Shown here: positions 26,761 through 35,568 of the stretch, one piece after another | How the letters are laid out: each line of letters begins with the position of its first letter | Position numbering within the stretch: the stretch's first letter is position 1 | From: G963663735 sp963663735 | GTDB lineage: Bacteria; Acidobacteriota; UBA6911; RPQK01; JAPXNP01 | DNA length: 64,000 nucleotides | Assembly: GCA_963663735.2 (NCBI GenBank) | Contig: CAXXHN010000001.1 | Span: forward strand, 1,302,001 to 1,366,000 | Direction of reading: 5' to 3' | Made by a program: the position numbers and the translations under genes | Notes under the pieces: model-generated | What the model was told of the DNA's origin: nothing | Databases searched by the model: none | Seen by the model: only the letters and a program-made list of their open reading frames with translations

Positions 26761-28218
26761 ATGTCAACAGAAAAAGAAGACCTGCAGCGATTAGCTGAAG
26801 AGGAATATAAACACGGTTTTTACACGGATGTTGAGGCCGACTCACTTCTTCCCGGGCTCAATGAAGATGTTATTGTCCACATATCAACGGTTAAAAAGGA
26901 ACCTGAGTGGCTCCTGGAGTGGAGGCTCAAGGCCTACCGGAGCTGGATTAAAATGAAAGAACCCCGGTGGGCGTTTTTGAAATATCCAGAAATTGACTAT
27001 CAGGACATAATTTATTATTCAGCTCCGAAAAGCCAGAAAGACGGGCCTCAGAGCCTGGACGAGATTGATCCGGAGTTGCTTGACACTTATAACAAGCTGG
27101 GGATACCCCTGGTAGAACAGGAGATGCTGGCCGGAGTAGTGGGAGTAGCCGTAGATGCCGTATTTGACAGCGTTTCGGTAGCCACAACATTTCGCGAAAA
27201 ACTCGCGGAAGAAGGAATCATTTTCTGCTCTTTAAGTGAGGCCGTACAGGATCATCCCGATCTGGTACGTGAATACCTGGGTTCGGTGGTCCCGATTACG
27301 GACAATTTCTTTGCGGCGTTGAATTCAGCAGTGTTCACGGACGGCTCCTTCTGCTACATCCCAAAAGGGGTTAAATGCCCCATGGAGCTTTCCACTTATT
27401 TCCGGATCAACGCAGCCAAGACCGGGCAGTTTGAACGGACTCTTGTAATAGCTGACGAAGGAAGTTATGTCAGTTACCTGGAGGGATGCACCGCACCAAT
27501 AAGGGATGAAAACCAGTTGCATGCCGCTGTAGTTGAGCTGGTAGCCCATAAAGATGCCACCATCAAGTACTCAACGGTCCAGAATTGGTATCCAGGGGAT
27601 GAAAACGGAGTGGGTGGAATATTCAACTTTGTAACCAAGAGGGGTAAATGCCTGGGAGATAATTCGAGGATTTCCTGGACCCAGGTGGAAACCGGGTCAG
27701 CAATAACCTGGAAGTATCCGGGGTGCATCCTGCAGGGGGACAACTCAATTGGAGAGTTTTATTCCGTTGCCCTGACCCGGAGGAAGCAGCAGGCTGATAC
27801 GGGTACCAAAATGATCCATATCGGCAAGAACACGAGGTCTAACATTGTCTCCAAGGGAATATCCGCCGGAAGGGGCCAAAACGCTTATCGGGGACTGGTT
27901 AAAATCGGCAAAGGTGCTGAAAATGCCAGGAATTATACCCAGTGTGACTCAATGCTGATTGGGGACAAGTGCGGTGCCCATACCTTTCCATACATTGAAG
28001 TAAATAATTCTACCGCCAACATGGAACATGAGGCCTCAACCACTAAAATCGGGGAGGACCAGATGTTTTTTTGCCAGCAGAGGGGAATAAGCCCGGAAGA
28101 CGCGGTATCCATGATTGTCAATGGATTCTGCAAGGAGGTTTTCAAGGAACTTCCCATGGAATTCGCAGTGGAAGCTCAAAAGTTGCTGGGCGTCAGTTTG
28201 GAAGGCAGCGTCGGGTAG
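26761..28218 (+). CDS. sufB: SufB, Fe-S cluster scaffold subunit
   Basis: 485 residues, typical of SufB. The C-terminal half is a parallel beta-helix with GASLEY-type repeats, including the KGISAGRGQNAYRGLVKIGKGA and NYTQCDSMLIGDKCGAHTFPYIEV segments. C-terminal cysteine and histidine residues of the cluster site (QCDSM and HTFPY) are present. It assembles a 2Fe-2S or 4Fe-4S cluster with SufC and SufD in the cytoplasm. The start at 26761 follows an AGAGGAAAAG site; an upstream in-frame ATG at 26725 would overlap the regulator stop. Confidence 0.97.
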   Translation: MSTEKEDLQRLAEEEYKHGFYTDVEADSLLPGLNEDVIVHISTVKKEPEWLLEWRLKAYRSWIKMKEPRWAFLKYPEIDYQDIIYYSAPKSQKDGPQSLDEIDPELLDTYNKLGIPLVEQEMLAGVVGVAVDAVFDSVSVATTFREKLAEEGIIFCSLSEAVQDHPDLVREYLGSVVPITDNFFAALNSAVFTDGSFCYIPKGVKCPMELSTYFRINAAKTGQFERTLVIADEGSYVSYLEGCTAPIRDENQLHAAVVELVAHKDATIKYSTVQNWYPGDENGVGGIFNFVTKRGKCLGDNSRISWTQVETGSAITWKYPGCILQGDNSIGEFYSVALTRRKQQADTGTKMIHIGKNTRSNIVSKGISAGRGQNAYRGLVKIGKGAENARNYTQCDSMLIGDKCGAHTFPYIEVNNSTANMEHEASTTKIGEDQMFFCQQRGISPEDAVSMIVNGFCKEVFKELPMEFAVEAQKLLGVSLEGSVG

Positions 28219-28280
28219 CTGACCCAGGATTCAAGAACAGAGGAATAAAATCGATAGCATTCATTTGGAGAAAACAGATC

Positions 28281-29024
28281 ATGCTGAAAATAAAGAATTT
28301 ACACGTTAAGGCAGAAGGAAAGCACATATTGAAAGGGGTGGATCTGGAGATCAAATCCGGGGAAGTGCATTCGATAATGGGTCCAAATGGTTCGGGTAAG
28401 AGTACCCTGGCCCAGGTTCTGGCTGGCAGGGAAGGATATGAAATAGTCGAGGGAGAGGTCAGTTACAAGGGAGAAGACCTCCTGGAACTGGCTCCTGAGA
28501 ATCGAGCCAGAGAAGGTGTTTTCCTGGCTTTCCAGTACCCGGTAGAGATTCCAGGCGTAGCCAATACTTATTTTTTGAGAGCCGCCCTTAATGCCCAGAG
28601 GAAACATCGGGGAGAAGCGGAGATTGAAGCTGGTGAATTCCTGAAGCTGGTTAAGGAAAAAGCAGCCCTTCTTAAAATGGATCCAGGCCTCCTGAGCCGT
28701 CCGGTCAACGAAGGGTTCTCAGGGGGGGAGAAAAAGAGGAATGAGATTTTCCACATGGCTGTCCTGGAGCCAACCCTCTGTATCCTGGATGAGACTGATT
28801 CAGGGCTGGATATTGATGCCATGAAAGTAGTAGCTGAGGGGGTCACTTCCCTGCGCAGCCCAAAGCGTTCCTTTATAGTCGTTACCCATTATCAGAGACT
28901 GCTGGATTACATTGTTCCGGACTTTGTGCACGTGCTTTCTGATGGCAAAATCGTGAAATCAGGAGATAAGAGCCTGGCACTGGAACTTGAAAAAACCGGG
29001 TATTCCTGGACAAGCAGTAGTTGA
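28281..29024 (+). CDS. sufC: SufC, ABC-type ATPase of the SUF complex
   Basis: 247 residues with Walker A GPNGSGKST (about 35-43), signature FSGGEKKRNE and Walker B CILDETDSGLD. The start ATG follows TTTGGAG. SufC drives conformational change in the SufBCD scaffold by ATP hydrolysis. It lies between sufB (62 bases upstream) and sufD (28 bases downstream) in the expected order. Confidence 0.97.
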   Translation: MLKIKNLHVKAEGKHILKGVDLEIKSGEVHSIMGPNGSGKSTLAQVLAGREGYEIVEGEVSYKGEDLLELAPENRAREGVFLAFQYPVEIPGVANTYFLRAALNAQRKHRGEAEIEAGEFLKLVKEKAALLKMDPGLLSRPVNEGFSGGEKKRNEIFHMAVLEPTLCILDETDSGLDIDAMKVVAEGVTSLRSPKRSFIVVTHYQRLLDYIVPDFVHVLSDGKIVKSGDKSLALELEKTGYSWTSSS

Positions 29025-29052
29025 TTCAAGGGTAATTGGAAAGAGGTTCAAA

Positions 29053-30384
29053 ATGTTAGACAATCAAATAGCGCCCCGCAGCGAAAAACTGGGCGATTTT
29101 GCCGCCCGTATGGAATTGACCCGGAATGATTCCACTCCCGGATGGGTGGATGATTTGCGAGTTTCAGCAGCTGAAGTAATAAAAGAAAAAGGATTTCCCC
29201 ACGCCAAGCTGGAAAACTGGGAATTTTCCCAGGTCAGGAAGGTATTGGCAGATACCTATAACGGGGCGGAGGTTTCATATTCCAGGGATCAGGTCAGAAG
29301 TTTATTGGAGAAACCCCTTGCCAGGGCAGGATTTCCCTCTCTTGTTTTTATAAATGGAGTGCTCGATCCTGAATTATCAGGTGCAGGAGGTCTGCCTGAA
29401 GGCATAAGGCTAATTCCCTTCTCTGAACTGGATCAGTATCAGGATGTTTACGACTGGGTTCGGAAGTCTTTTTATCTGGATGGCGGGGGAGAAGCCTTTA
29501 AGGGTCTGAATCTTATGCTAACCAGGGACCCAGCGGTGTTTTATGCGCCGGCTGGAATGAAGGTTAAGCAGGAAATACAACTTCTGCAGATATCAGCCGG
29601 ATCGGTTGTTGACCGTGCGATATTCAATCCAGGTATATTTGTTTTTGCCGCGGAGGATTCTGAAATCTCAGTTGTAGAAACCCATATGGGCCTCGACACG
29701 GGTAAATATCTGTCAAACGCCTGCACCATGATTGCCGCGGGGAATCGCAGCCTCGTCAGGCATGTCAAGGTGGTAGCAGAAAACAGCCAGGGTTTTCATC
29801 TTGGCAAAATCAGGATTGACATGGAACAGGGTACTTCATTAAAAACCCATACCATTGTGAGGTCCGGGAACTTTGTCCGAAATGAAGTGGAAACATCGCT
29901 GAATGGCGATGGCGCAAATGCCGAACTCTATGGGCTCTACCTGGCCGAAGACACTCAACATGTGGAAAACAGTACCTGTATTGAACACAAAAAACCTGAC
30001 TGTGTCAGCCGCGAACACTACAAGGGTATCCTGAACGATAAGTCCAGGGCGGTATTCCGGGGCAGGATCGTGGTAGCAGAAGGTGCCCAGAAGACTGATT
30101 CTAAACAGAATAACAACAATCTGCTGCTGTCAGGAGATGCCAGGATAAATTCAAAGCCACAGCTGGAGATCTATGCCGATGATGTCAGCTGCACCCATGG
30201 AGCGACGGTTGGACAGCTGGAAGAAGAGAAAATCTTCTACCTGCAATCCAGGGGAATTTCCAGGAATGAGGCCAATGCATTACTGATCCGGGCCTTTGGT
30301 AATGAGATTATTTCGAGGATTGACTCAGAGCCGCTAAGGTTGATACTGGAAGAAGAAATTCTTTCAGCAGTGACTGTCAAGTGA
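29053..30384 (+). CDS. sufD: SufD, Fe-S cluster assembly subunit
   Basis: 443 residues. It pairs with SufB by sequence: an N-terminal helical part (about 1-120), then a beta-helix with the ENSTCIEHKKPDCVSREHYKGILNDKSRAVF core (about 305-340) and the C-terminal HGATVGQLEEEKIFYLQSRGI motif. The conserved His in DVSCTHGATVG is the residue used with SufB for cluster assembly. The start ATG follows AGAGG. The protein works in the cytoplasmic SufBCD complex. Confidence 0.96.
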   Translation: MLDNQIAPRSEKLGDFAARMELTRNDSTPGWVDDLRVSAAEVIKEKGFPHAKLENWEFSQVRKVLADTYNGAEVSYSRDQVRSLLEKPLARAGFPSLVFINGVLDPELSGAGGLPEGIRLIPFSELDQYQDVYDWVRKSFYLDGGGEAFKGLNLMLTRDPAVFYAPAGMKVKQEIQLLQISAGSVVDRAIFNPGIFVFAAEDSEISVVETHMGLDTGKYLSNACTMIAAGNRSLVRHVKVVAENSQGFHLGKIRIDMEQGTSLKTHTIVRSGNFVRNEVETSLNGDGANAELYGLYLAEDTQHVENSTCIEHKKPDCVSREHYKGILNDKSRAVFRGRIVVAEGAQKTDSKQNNNNLLLSGDARINSKPQLEIYADDVSCTHGATVGQLEEEKIFYLQSRGISRNEANALLIRAFGNEIISRIDSEPLRLILEEEILSAVTVK

Positions 30385-30457
30385 AAACCTGAGTCATGGC
30401 GGTCTCGTAAAGGTAACAAGAGGATTAAAGTGGAGCATATTTCAGAGAGGCAGAAGT

Positions 30458-31747
30458 ATGAATGCTGAAGAACCGACCGGCTCAGTCTGGCAGGAGCCTG
30501 AAAAAGACAGGCATGCTGAGTTCAAGAAACTTAGAGAACAGTTCCCAATTTTATCGAGCAAGGTATATGGGAAAAGGCTTGTTTACCTGGATAATGCCGC
30601 GACTGCGCAGAAACCAAAGGTCGTTATTGAAAAAGTCAGAGACTATTATGAAACAGGAAATGCCAATATTCACCGTGGAGTTCATTTCCTGAGCCAGGAA
30701 GCAACCGAAGCTTATGAAGAAGCCCGTACCGAAGCCCAGCATTTTGTGAACGCGGCTGAGACTAAAGAGATAATCTTTACCCGTGGAGTAACGGAAGGGA
30801 TTAACCTGGTGGCCCAGGCATTTGGAAGGATGGCGATTGGAAGAGATGACGAAATAATCCTGTCCCGCATGGAACATCATTCCAATATTGTTCCCTGGCA
30901 GATTCTCTGCGAACAGGTCGGAGCCAGGATCAGGGTTCTGCCCATGGATAATCGGGGAGAGCTGCTTCTGGAAGAGTTGCCTAAACTGATTAATGCCCGG
31001 ACCAGGATTATCTCAGTTGTGCACGTCTCCAATTCGCTGGGGACAGTGAACAATGTCAAGGAAATTGTAAGAATAGCCCATGAGAACGGTGTTCCTGTAC
31101 TTCTTGACGCGGCCCAATCGGCTCCCCATATACCGCTTGATGTCCAGGATTTGGACGTGGACTTCCTGGTTTTTTCCGGGCACAAGGTTTACGCTCCGAC
31201 AGGGATTGGTATTCTGTATGGGAAAGCCGGATTTCTCAATAAAATGCCTCCTTACCAGGGCGGCGGAGAAATGATCAGCTCAGTCACATTTGATAAAACC
31301 ACTTACAACAAGATCCCCTTTAAATATGAGGCAGGCACTCCCAATATGGCCGGAGGAATTGGATTAGGGACCGCGTTGGAGTTTGTACAGGATATAGGAA
31401 TGGATGAAATAGCAGCCTATGAAAATGAAATCCTGGATTATGCCCACCAGGTGCTGCTGAAAACTCCCGGGATCCGGATCATCGGGACAGCGCCAAAGAA
31501 ATCCGGGGCGGTTTCCTTTCTGCTGGAGGATTTCCATCCTCATGATGTCGGGACCATTCTGGACCAGGAGGGAATTGCGGTAAGGACCGGGCATCACTGC
31601 ACCCAGCCGGTCATGGATTTTTTCAAAATACCGGCTACTATCAGGGCGTCTTTCTCTTTTTATAATACATTTGAAGAAATTGATATCCTGGCAGAGGGGC
31701 TGCATGTAGCCCGCAGCATTCTGGGTTCAGGTTCAAGGCACCATTGA
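30458..31747 (+). CDS. sufS: SufS, group II cysteine desulfurase
   Basis: 429 residues, class V aminotransferase fold. The PLP lysine is K243 in SGHKVYAPTG and the persulfide cysteine is C381 in RTGHHCTQP, which is the group II (SufS) signature. It mobilises sulfur from L-cysteine for SufB. Group II enzymes normally depend on SufE or SufU as sulfur acceptors; neither is encoded in this window. Confidence 0.96.
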   Translation: MNAEEPTGSVWQEPEKDRHAEFKKLREQFPILSSKVYGKRLVYLDNAATAQKPKVVIEKVRDYYETGNANIHRGVHFLSQEATEAYEEARTEAQHFVNAAETKEIIFTRGVTEGINLVAQAFGRMAIGRDDEIILSRMEHHSNIVPWQILCEQVGARIRVLPMDNRGELLLEELPKLINARTRIISVVHVSNSLGTVNNVKEIVRIAHENGVPVLLDAAQSAPHIPLDVQDLDVDFLVFSGHKVYAPTGIGILYGKAGFLNKMPPYQGGGEMISSVTFDKTTYNKIPFKYEAGTPNMAGGIGLGTALEFVQDIGMDEIAAYENEILDYAHQVLLKTPGIRIIGTAPKKSGAVSFLLEDFHPHDVGTILDQEGIAVRTGHHCTQPVMDFFKIPATIRASFSFYNTFEEIDILAEGLHVARSILGSGSRHH

Positions 31748-31768
31748 AGTAACAGACAGGAGCAGGGA

Positions 31769-32128
31769 ATGGAAGATCTGACTAAAATTGATGAAGGCAT
31801 TGAAGCAAAAGCTGATTCAGAAGATGGTGCTCTGTACGAAGAGGTAATAAAGGCGCTCAAGGAGGTTTATGATCCTGAAATCCCCGTGAATTTATACGAC
31901 CTTGGGCTGATTTATGAGGTGAATATCCTGAAGAACAGGCAGGTACAAATCGTGATGACCCTTACAACGCCTTCCTGCCCTGTAGCTGAAATGATCCCCG
32001 GACAGGTTGAGAACCGGGTCCGCTTCGTGGATGGAGTGACCGATGTTTTCGTAAAACTTGTATGGGATCCGCCCTGGAATAAAGAAATGATGTCAGAGGA
32101 AGCCAAGCTGGAACTGGGATTTTTTTAA
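31769..32128 (+). CDS. sufT: SufT-like DUF59/MIP18 Fe-S assembly factor
   Basis: 119 residues with the DUF59 signature: DPEIPVNLYDLGLIYEV near residue 32 and the reactive-cysteine loop TTPSCPVAEMIPGQ near residue 68. An N-terminal acidic tail precedes the domain. DUF59 proteins at the end of SUF operons (SufT) help Fe-S maturation. It is the last gene in the SUF operon, 21 bases after sufS. Confidence 0.88.
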   Translation: MEDLTKIDEGIEAKADSEDGALYEEVIKALKEVYDPEIPVNLYDLGLIYEVNILKNRQVQIVMTLTTPSCPVAEMIPGQVENRVRFVDGVTDVFVKLVWDPPWNKEMMSEEAKLELGFF

Positions 32129-32222
32129 GTCATTAGAGACACGTTTTTGAACAAGCTGTCACTGTGGCGGCAAATAAATCGCTCCCCGCCTTCTCTCAAG
32201 TATTACAGAGAGAGTCAAAGAT

Positions 32223-33155
32223 TCAGCTCCCGTATTTTGCAGCCCATCCGGCGTTTTCTGCCATCTCATCCTTGAATCGGGGATACATGCCTACGATCAC
32301 TGCGTCAGTGGCCTTGATATTTTCAAAAGCAAATTTAAATGCCTCTTCGACACCGTTGTGGGAAAATCCGGCCCGGCCCGCTGCCAGAATCTTAAAACCC
32401 AGGCATGGTTTATCAACTTGCCTCACAACCTTTGTCATGGCTACCGGATCGCCCGTGGAGAAAGGTTTCCCGAAATATTTGTCCTTATTCTTGTCATCCG
32501 GGTGGTCGTTGTAACGTGTCAGGTAGTGAAAGCAGGTCATGAAGAAATCGTTTTCCCATCCGGCGTCTGCGATTCTTTGAATGTTTTCAGGATTGTGAGC
32601 TGAGATTCCTGCTAACAGGCCCTGGTCATGTACTGCCTTGACGTAATCATGGACCTGTTCCTGTTTACCTTCCCGAAACAGTGTATCAGTAACCCCTCCA
32701 TGATGACTCATGGCAAAAGGAGAAGAGGCTTTAATGACCTCAGGGATTGTCCCCCAGCGGGAGCTGGCTGAATGCAGGCAGAGAAACTGCATCCGGGATT
32801 CTTTTTCCCGGACTTTTTTCAGGACTTCAATCATCAGGGGAGTGGGATCGAACTGCTGGGTATTTATCCCAACTTCAAAGCATCGCAGCAGGAATTTTGT
32901 AGTATTTTCAACCGTGAAATACTCTTTCATGTGAGCATCCATATGGGGACCCAGGTAGGAATATCCGCCAACCGGATTGAATCCGGCAATAAGGCGGCTT
33001 ACAGAGTGGTCTCCAAGCATAATTGAGGGAAGGGTGTCAGACACGGTCCCGGGAGCCTGCCTGGAGTTAAGCTGGCCGCCGGCCAGGAGAGTGGTCGCTG
33101 ATGCCGCAACCAGGAATTCCCTGCGATTTGATTTCATAATCTCAGCCTTGGCCAT
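32223..33155 (-). CDS. Tat-exported aldo/keto-reductase-like TIM-barrel protein (paralogue 1)
   Basis: 310 residues. A twin-arginine signal is present (NRREFLVAASATTLLAGG). The mature part starts with a SIMLGDHSVSRLIAGFNP segment and contains the TIM-barrel run through CLHSASSRWGTIPEV, SHHGGVTDTL and GFKILAAGRAG. The layout resembles secreted aldo/keto-reductase-like proteins, but no classic catalytic Tyr-Lys-His set can be confirmed. A paralogue at 42528-43451 shares the SRLIxG start, the HGGxxD segment and the GFKILxAGR motif. The start follows GGAGG. Confidence 0.75.
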   Translation of the reverse strand: MAKAEIMKSNRREFLVAASATTLLAGGQLNSRQAPGTVSDTLPSIMLGDHSVSRLIAGFNPVGGYSYLGPHMDAHMKEYFTVENTTKFLLRCFEVGINTQQFDPTPLMIEVLKKVREKESRMQFLCLHSASSRWGTIPEVIKASSPFAMSHHGGVTDTLFREGKQEQVHDYVKAVHDQGLLAGISAHNPENIQRIADAGWENDFFMTCFHYLTRYNDHPDDKNKDKYFGKPFSTGDPVAMTKVVRQVDKPCLGFKILAAGRAGFSHNGVEEAFKFAFENIKATDAVIVGMYPRFKDEMAENAGWAAKYGS

Positions 33156-33365
33156 GATGATCCTCCGGTTATTAGGTTAAGTCCTTAATTTAACAGAGGA
33201 AGCCCGGTGCGTAAAGATAAAACAATATTAATATGATTGATAGATGGATAAGCTGATCAGGTTAGCTGGGGTGATTTCCTGACCTCTTCGCTGCCCTGGA
33301 TCATGCAAAATGATGATTACCTGAAAGGGATTCCTTTAACCCGGTTTTATGATATAAATTGTCAC

Positions 33366-34373
33366 ATGATTATTGGACTGACAGGAAGAAATGCTTCAGG
33401 AAAAGGCGAGGTAGCGGAATTTCTCAAAACCCAGGGTTTCATTTTCTACTCCCTCTCGGATGTAATCCGGGAGGAGATACGAACCAGTGGAGAGGGGGTA
33501 ACCCGTGACAGGCTGATTGAAACCGGACGCAGGCTGCGGTTGACCCATGGTAACGGATACCTGGCCAGGATGATATTGAAAAAACTGGAAGTTGGACAGA
33601 ACTATGTAGTGGATTCTTTCCGGAATCCGGTTGAAGTAGAAGTATTCAGAACCGAGACAAGTTTTCGACTGCTGGCTGTAACAGCATCTCCTGAAGCCAG
33701 GTTTGAGAGAATCTGCGCCAGGGGGAGGGAATCAGATCCTCAAACCCAGGAGGAATTCAATGCTCTGGAATCAGCCGAAGCTGAAAATGAAAAAGATGAA
33801 GGCCAGAGATTGCTGGCAACCGAGGCACTGGCTGATTATCTGATTGAGAATAATGAAGGGATTGCTGAACTTCACCTGGCGGCAGGGCGGCTGATTGAAA
33901 AACTTTCCATGGGCAATCCACGGCCCAGCTGGGACCGTTATTTTATGGATATAGCCAAGGTGGTGGCTAGCCGAAGCAACTGTTCAAGGCGCCAGGTAGC
34001 TGCTGTTATTGTCAAAGATAAACGGATTGTTTCCACTGGATATAACGGAACTCCAAGGGGTACAAAAAACTGCAACGAAGGGGGATGCCCACGTTGTAAT
34101 AACCTGGTGGAGAGCGGAACCAGGCTGGACGAATGCCTCTGCTCACATGCTGAGGAAAATTCCATAACCCAGGCTGCCTACCATGGGGTCAGCGTAAAGG
34201 GGGGGACGATTTACTCAACTTTTGCCCCCTGCCTGATGTGCACCAAGATGATAATTAATTCTGGAATCCAGGAAGTGGTCTACAACCTGGATTATCCCTT
34301 GAATGATGTCTCTCTCAATCTATTAAAAGAAGCCGGAGTGATCTGCCGGTCGCTGAACAAGGAAAGTTCTTAA
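33366..34373 (+). CDS. P-loop nucleotide kinase-like/dCMP deaminase fusion
   Basis: 335 residues from the ATG at 33366; an ATG at 33303 would add 21 residues. The N-terminal domain has the P-loop GRNASGKGE (residues 7-15), an NMP-kinase-type GKG loop, then a DxxxEE/R-rich lid-like region. The C-terminal domain (about 190-335) is a deoxycytidylate deaminase: the GYNGTPRG motif, C236/C241/C244 structural zinc site, catalytic H261-A-E263, and the zinc pair PC289xxC292. dCMP deaminases make dUMP for thymidylate synthesis. The kinase-deaminase order recalls yeast Dcd1 and bacterial anti-phage dCTP/dCMP deaminases of the AvcD type. No defence genes or AvcI-like RNA were identified near it. Confidence 0.86.
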   Translation: MIIGLTGRNASGKGEVAEFLKTQGFIFYSLSDVIREEIRTSGEGVTRDRLIETGRRLRLTHGNGYLARMILKKLEVGQNYVVDSFRNPVEVEVFRTETSFRLLAVTASPEARFERICARGRESDPQTQEEFNALESAEAENEKDEGQRLLATEALADYLIENNEGIAELHLAAGRLIEKLSMGNPRPSWDRYFMDIAKVVASRSNCSRRQVAAVIVKDKRIVSTGYNGTPRGTKNCNEGGCPRCNNLVESGTRLDECLCSHAEENSITQAAYHGVSVKGGTIYSTFAPCLMCTKMIINSGIQEVVYNLDYPLNDVSLNLLKEAGVICRSLNKESS

Positions 34374-34521
34374 CAAGGAAAAAAGGTGAGATTTGTACAG
34401 CGAAATATCAGAAAAGGCATGGGGAGGTTTTTTCCCCGGAATCACCAATTGCCCTCCAGGTAAATGTTGTGCTCTTCTTTTTCTAACCCGCATTACTGAC
34501 CGGGTTTAAGGATAGTAACTG

Positions 34522-34797
34522 ATGCCTGAATGGCTTGATTGGGATTTTCTGGTACACGCGGCTTCATTGTTTTTTTTTGTTGCCGGGGGATTTGGCCTGA
34601 TCTATTTTACCATCCGTTATCCCCGGGGTTCTGATCTCAGGATCTGGGGAACCCGGGCCAGCGTTTTATTTGGATTCCTGGCCCTGATTTTTTTGGTTTT
34701 GGCCGAAAAGCAGGTAAACGATTCAGTAATGTTGATATTTGCCAGCTTGATTCTTTCCTTTGCAGGGATAGAAGTGTCCAGGGCTCTTAAGAAATAG
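34522..34797 (+). CDS. Small membrane protein, three helices
   Basis: 91 residues with three hydrophobic segments (about 10-30, 45-62 and 66-84). No motif beyond membrane helices is visible. An AAGGAT site precedes the ATG, and a strong terminator follows. Function is unknown. Confidence 0.6.
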   Translation: MPEWLDWDFLVHAASLFFFVAGGFGLIYFTIRYPRGSDLRIWGTRASVLFGFLALIFLVLAEKQVNDSVMLIFASLILSFAGIEVSRALKK

Positions 34798-34805
34798 AAA
34801 GGATG

Positions 34806-34842
34806 CCGGCCCGTTAAAAAGGCAGACGGGCCGGGTTTTTTA
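34806..34842 (+). terminator. Rho-independent terminator
   Basis: CCGGCCCGT pairs perfectly with ACGGGCCGG around an 11-base loop, followed by GTTTTTT. It ends the small membrane gene and precedes the convergent secreted gene. Confidence 0.85.
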
Positions 34843-34849
34843 TGCGCTT

Positions 34850-35203
34850 CTATTTGCGAAGGGTTCCGGTTAAATCCCCGCCGAAGTCATAACTTTCCAG
34901 GGTCCCCTTCAGGGTATTACCGGTAATGGTCGCTTTAAAATCAATCATTCCTGCCGAGGCGGTATCGATGGAAAAAGTCAAAACTCCGCCTTCCAGCTTT
35001 ACGTTTTCTACAGGTCCGGCTTCACCGGAAGGAGATTCAGCAGTACCTTTTAGTACACCGTCGACTTCTGAAATAGTCAGGGTAAATGGGTAGTCCTGAT
35101 CAACGGAAGCGATACAGTCCCAGGTTCCTACAGCCGGTGAAGCGGCAAACCCGAAAGCAAAGCAGGTTAAAAGGATAATTGTCATTAATATCGATTTCTT
35201 CAT
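34850..35203 (-). CDS. Small secreted protein with beta-rich domain
   Basis: 117 residues. An N-terminal signal peptide (about 1-20) is followed by a beta-strand-rich domain with repeated TLTISEVDGVLKGT and ITGNTLKGTLES elements. This two-repeat pattern is seen in small calycin-like or lipocalin-like domains; I cannot assign a family. GGAGG precedes the ATG at 35203. A longer in-frame start at 35269 lacks a site. Confidence 0.7.
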   Translation of the reverse strand: MKKSILMTIILLTCFAFGFAASPAVGTWDCIASVDQDYPFTLTISEVDGVLKGTAESPSGEAGPVENVKLEGGVLTFSIDTASAGMIDFKATITGNTLKGTLESYDFGGDLTGTLRK

Positions 35204-35568
35204 TCTTGGAACCTCCGTAAAAACATGATTTATAAAATGAGTTGTTAACCAAAAGTTGATGCGGTTCATTCACTGTTTAGACATTTTACATGCCCCTTCA
35301 TGAGATGTGTTAAAAATTTCCATATCCAATGTTCCGTCCCAGGTACACCCATTGGTAATTAGGCCCATTGGACCATGAAGCCTTGTTAATCCAAAACAAG
35401 CATACAGTTGGGTTTTAGCTTTAATCTGAATTATGATTGAATCTATTTGAATAAGGATAATAGGAAAATAAGCCTTTTGTTTCAATAATAAGTATTGGAC
35501 AGGTATACCAATGGCTGAAAAAGCGGCATGAATGGTTTATGGAAAAACACAAGGGGAGATTTTTAGCT
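35204..35568. other. 365-base region between divergent genes
   Basis: Lies between the secreted beta protein (minus) and the GH78 gene (plus). It is AT-rich near 35400-35470 with weak promoter-like elements on both strands. A minus-strand open frame of 71 codons here has no homology that I recognise and is unlikely to be a gene. Confidence 0.4.

Noticed and set aside
33303..34373. AvcD-type anti-phage system
   Set aside because: Only the fused deaminase is present; no AvcI-like RNA or defence neighbours were identified, so defence is noted only as a possibility.
35270..35485. 71-codon minus-strand ORF upstream of the GH78 gene
   Set aside because: No ribosome site and no protein-like features; intergenic.
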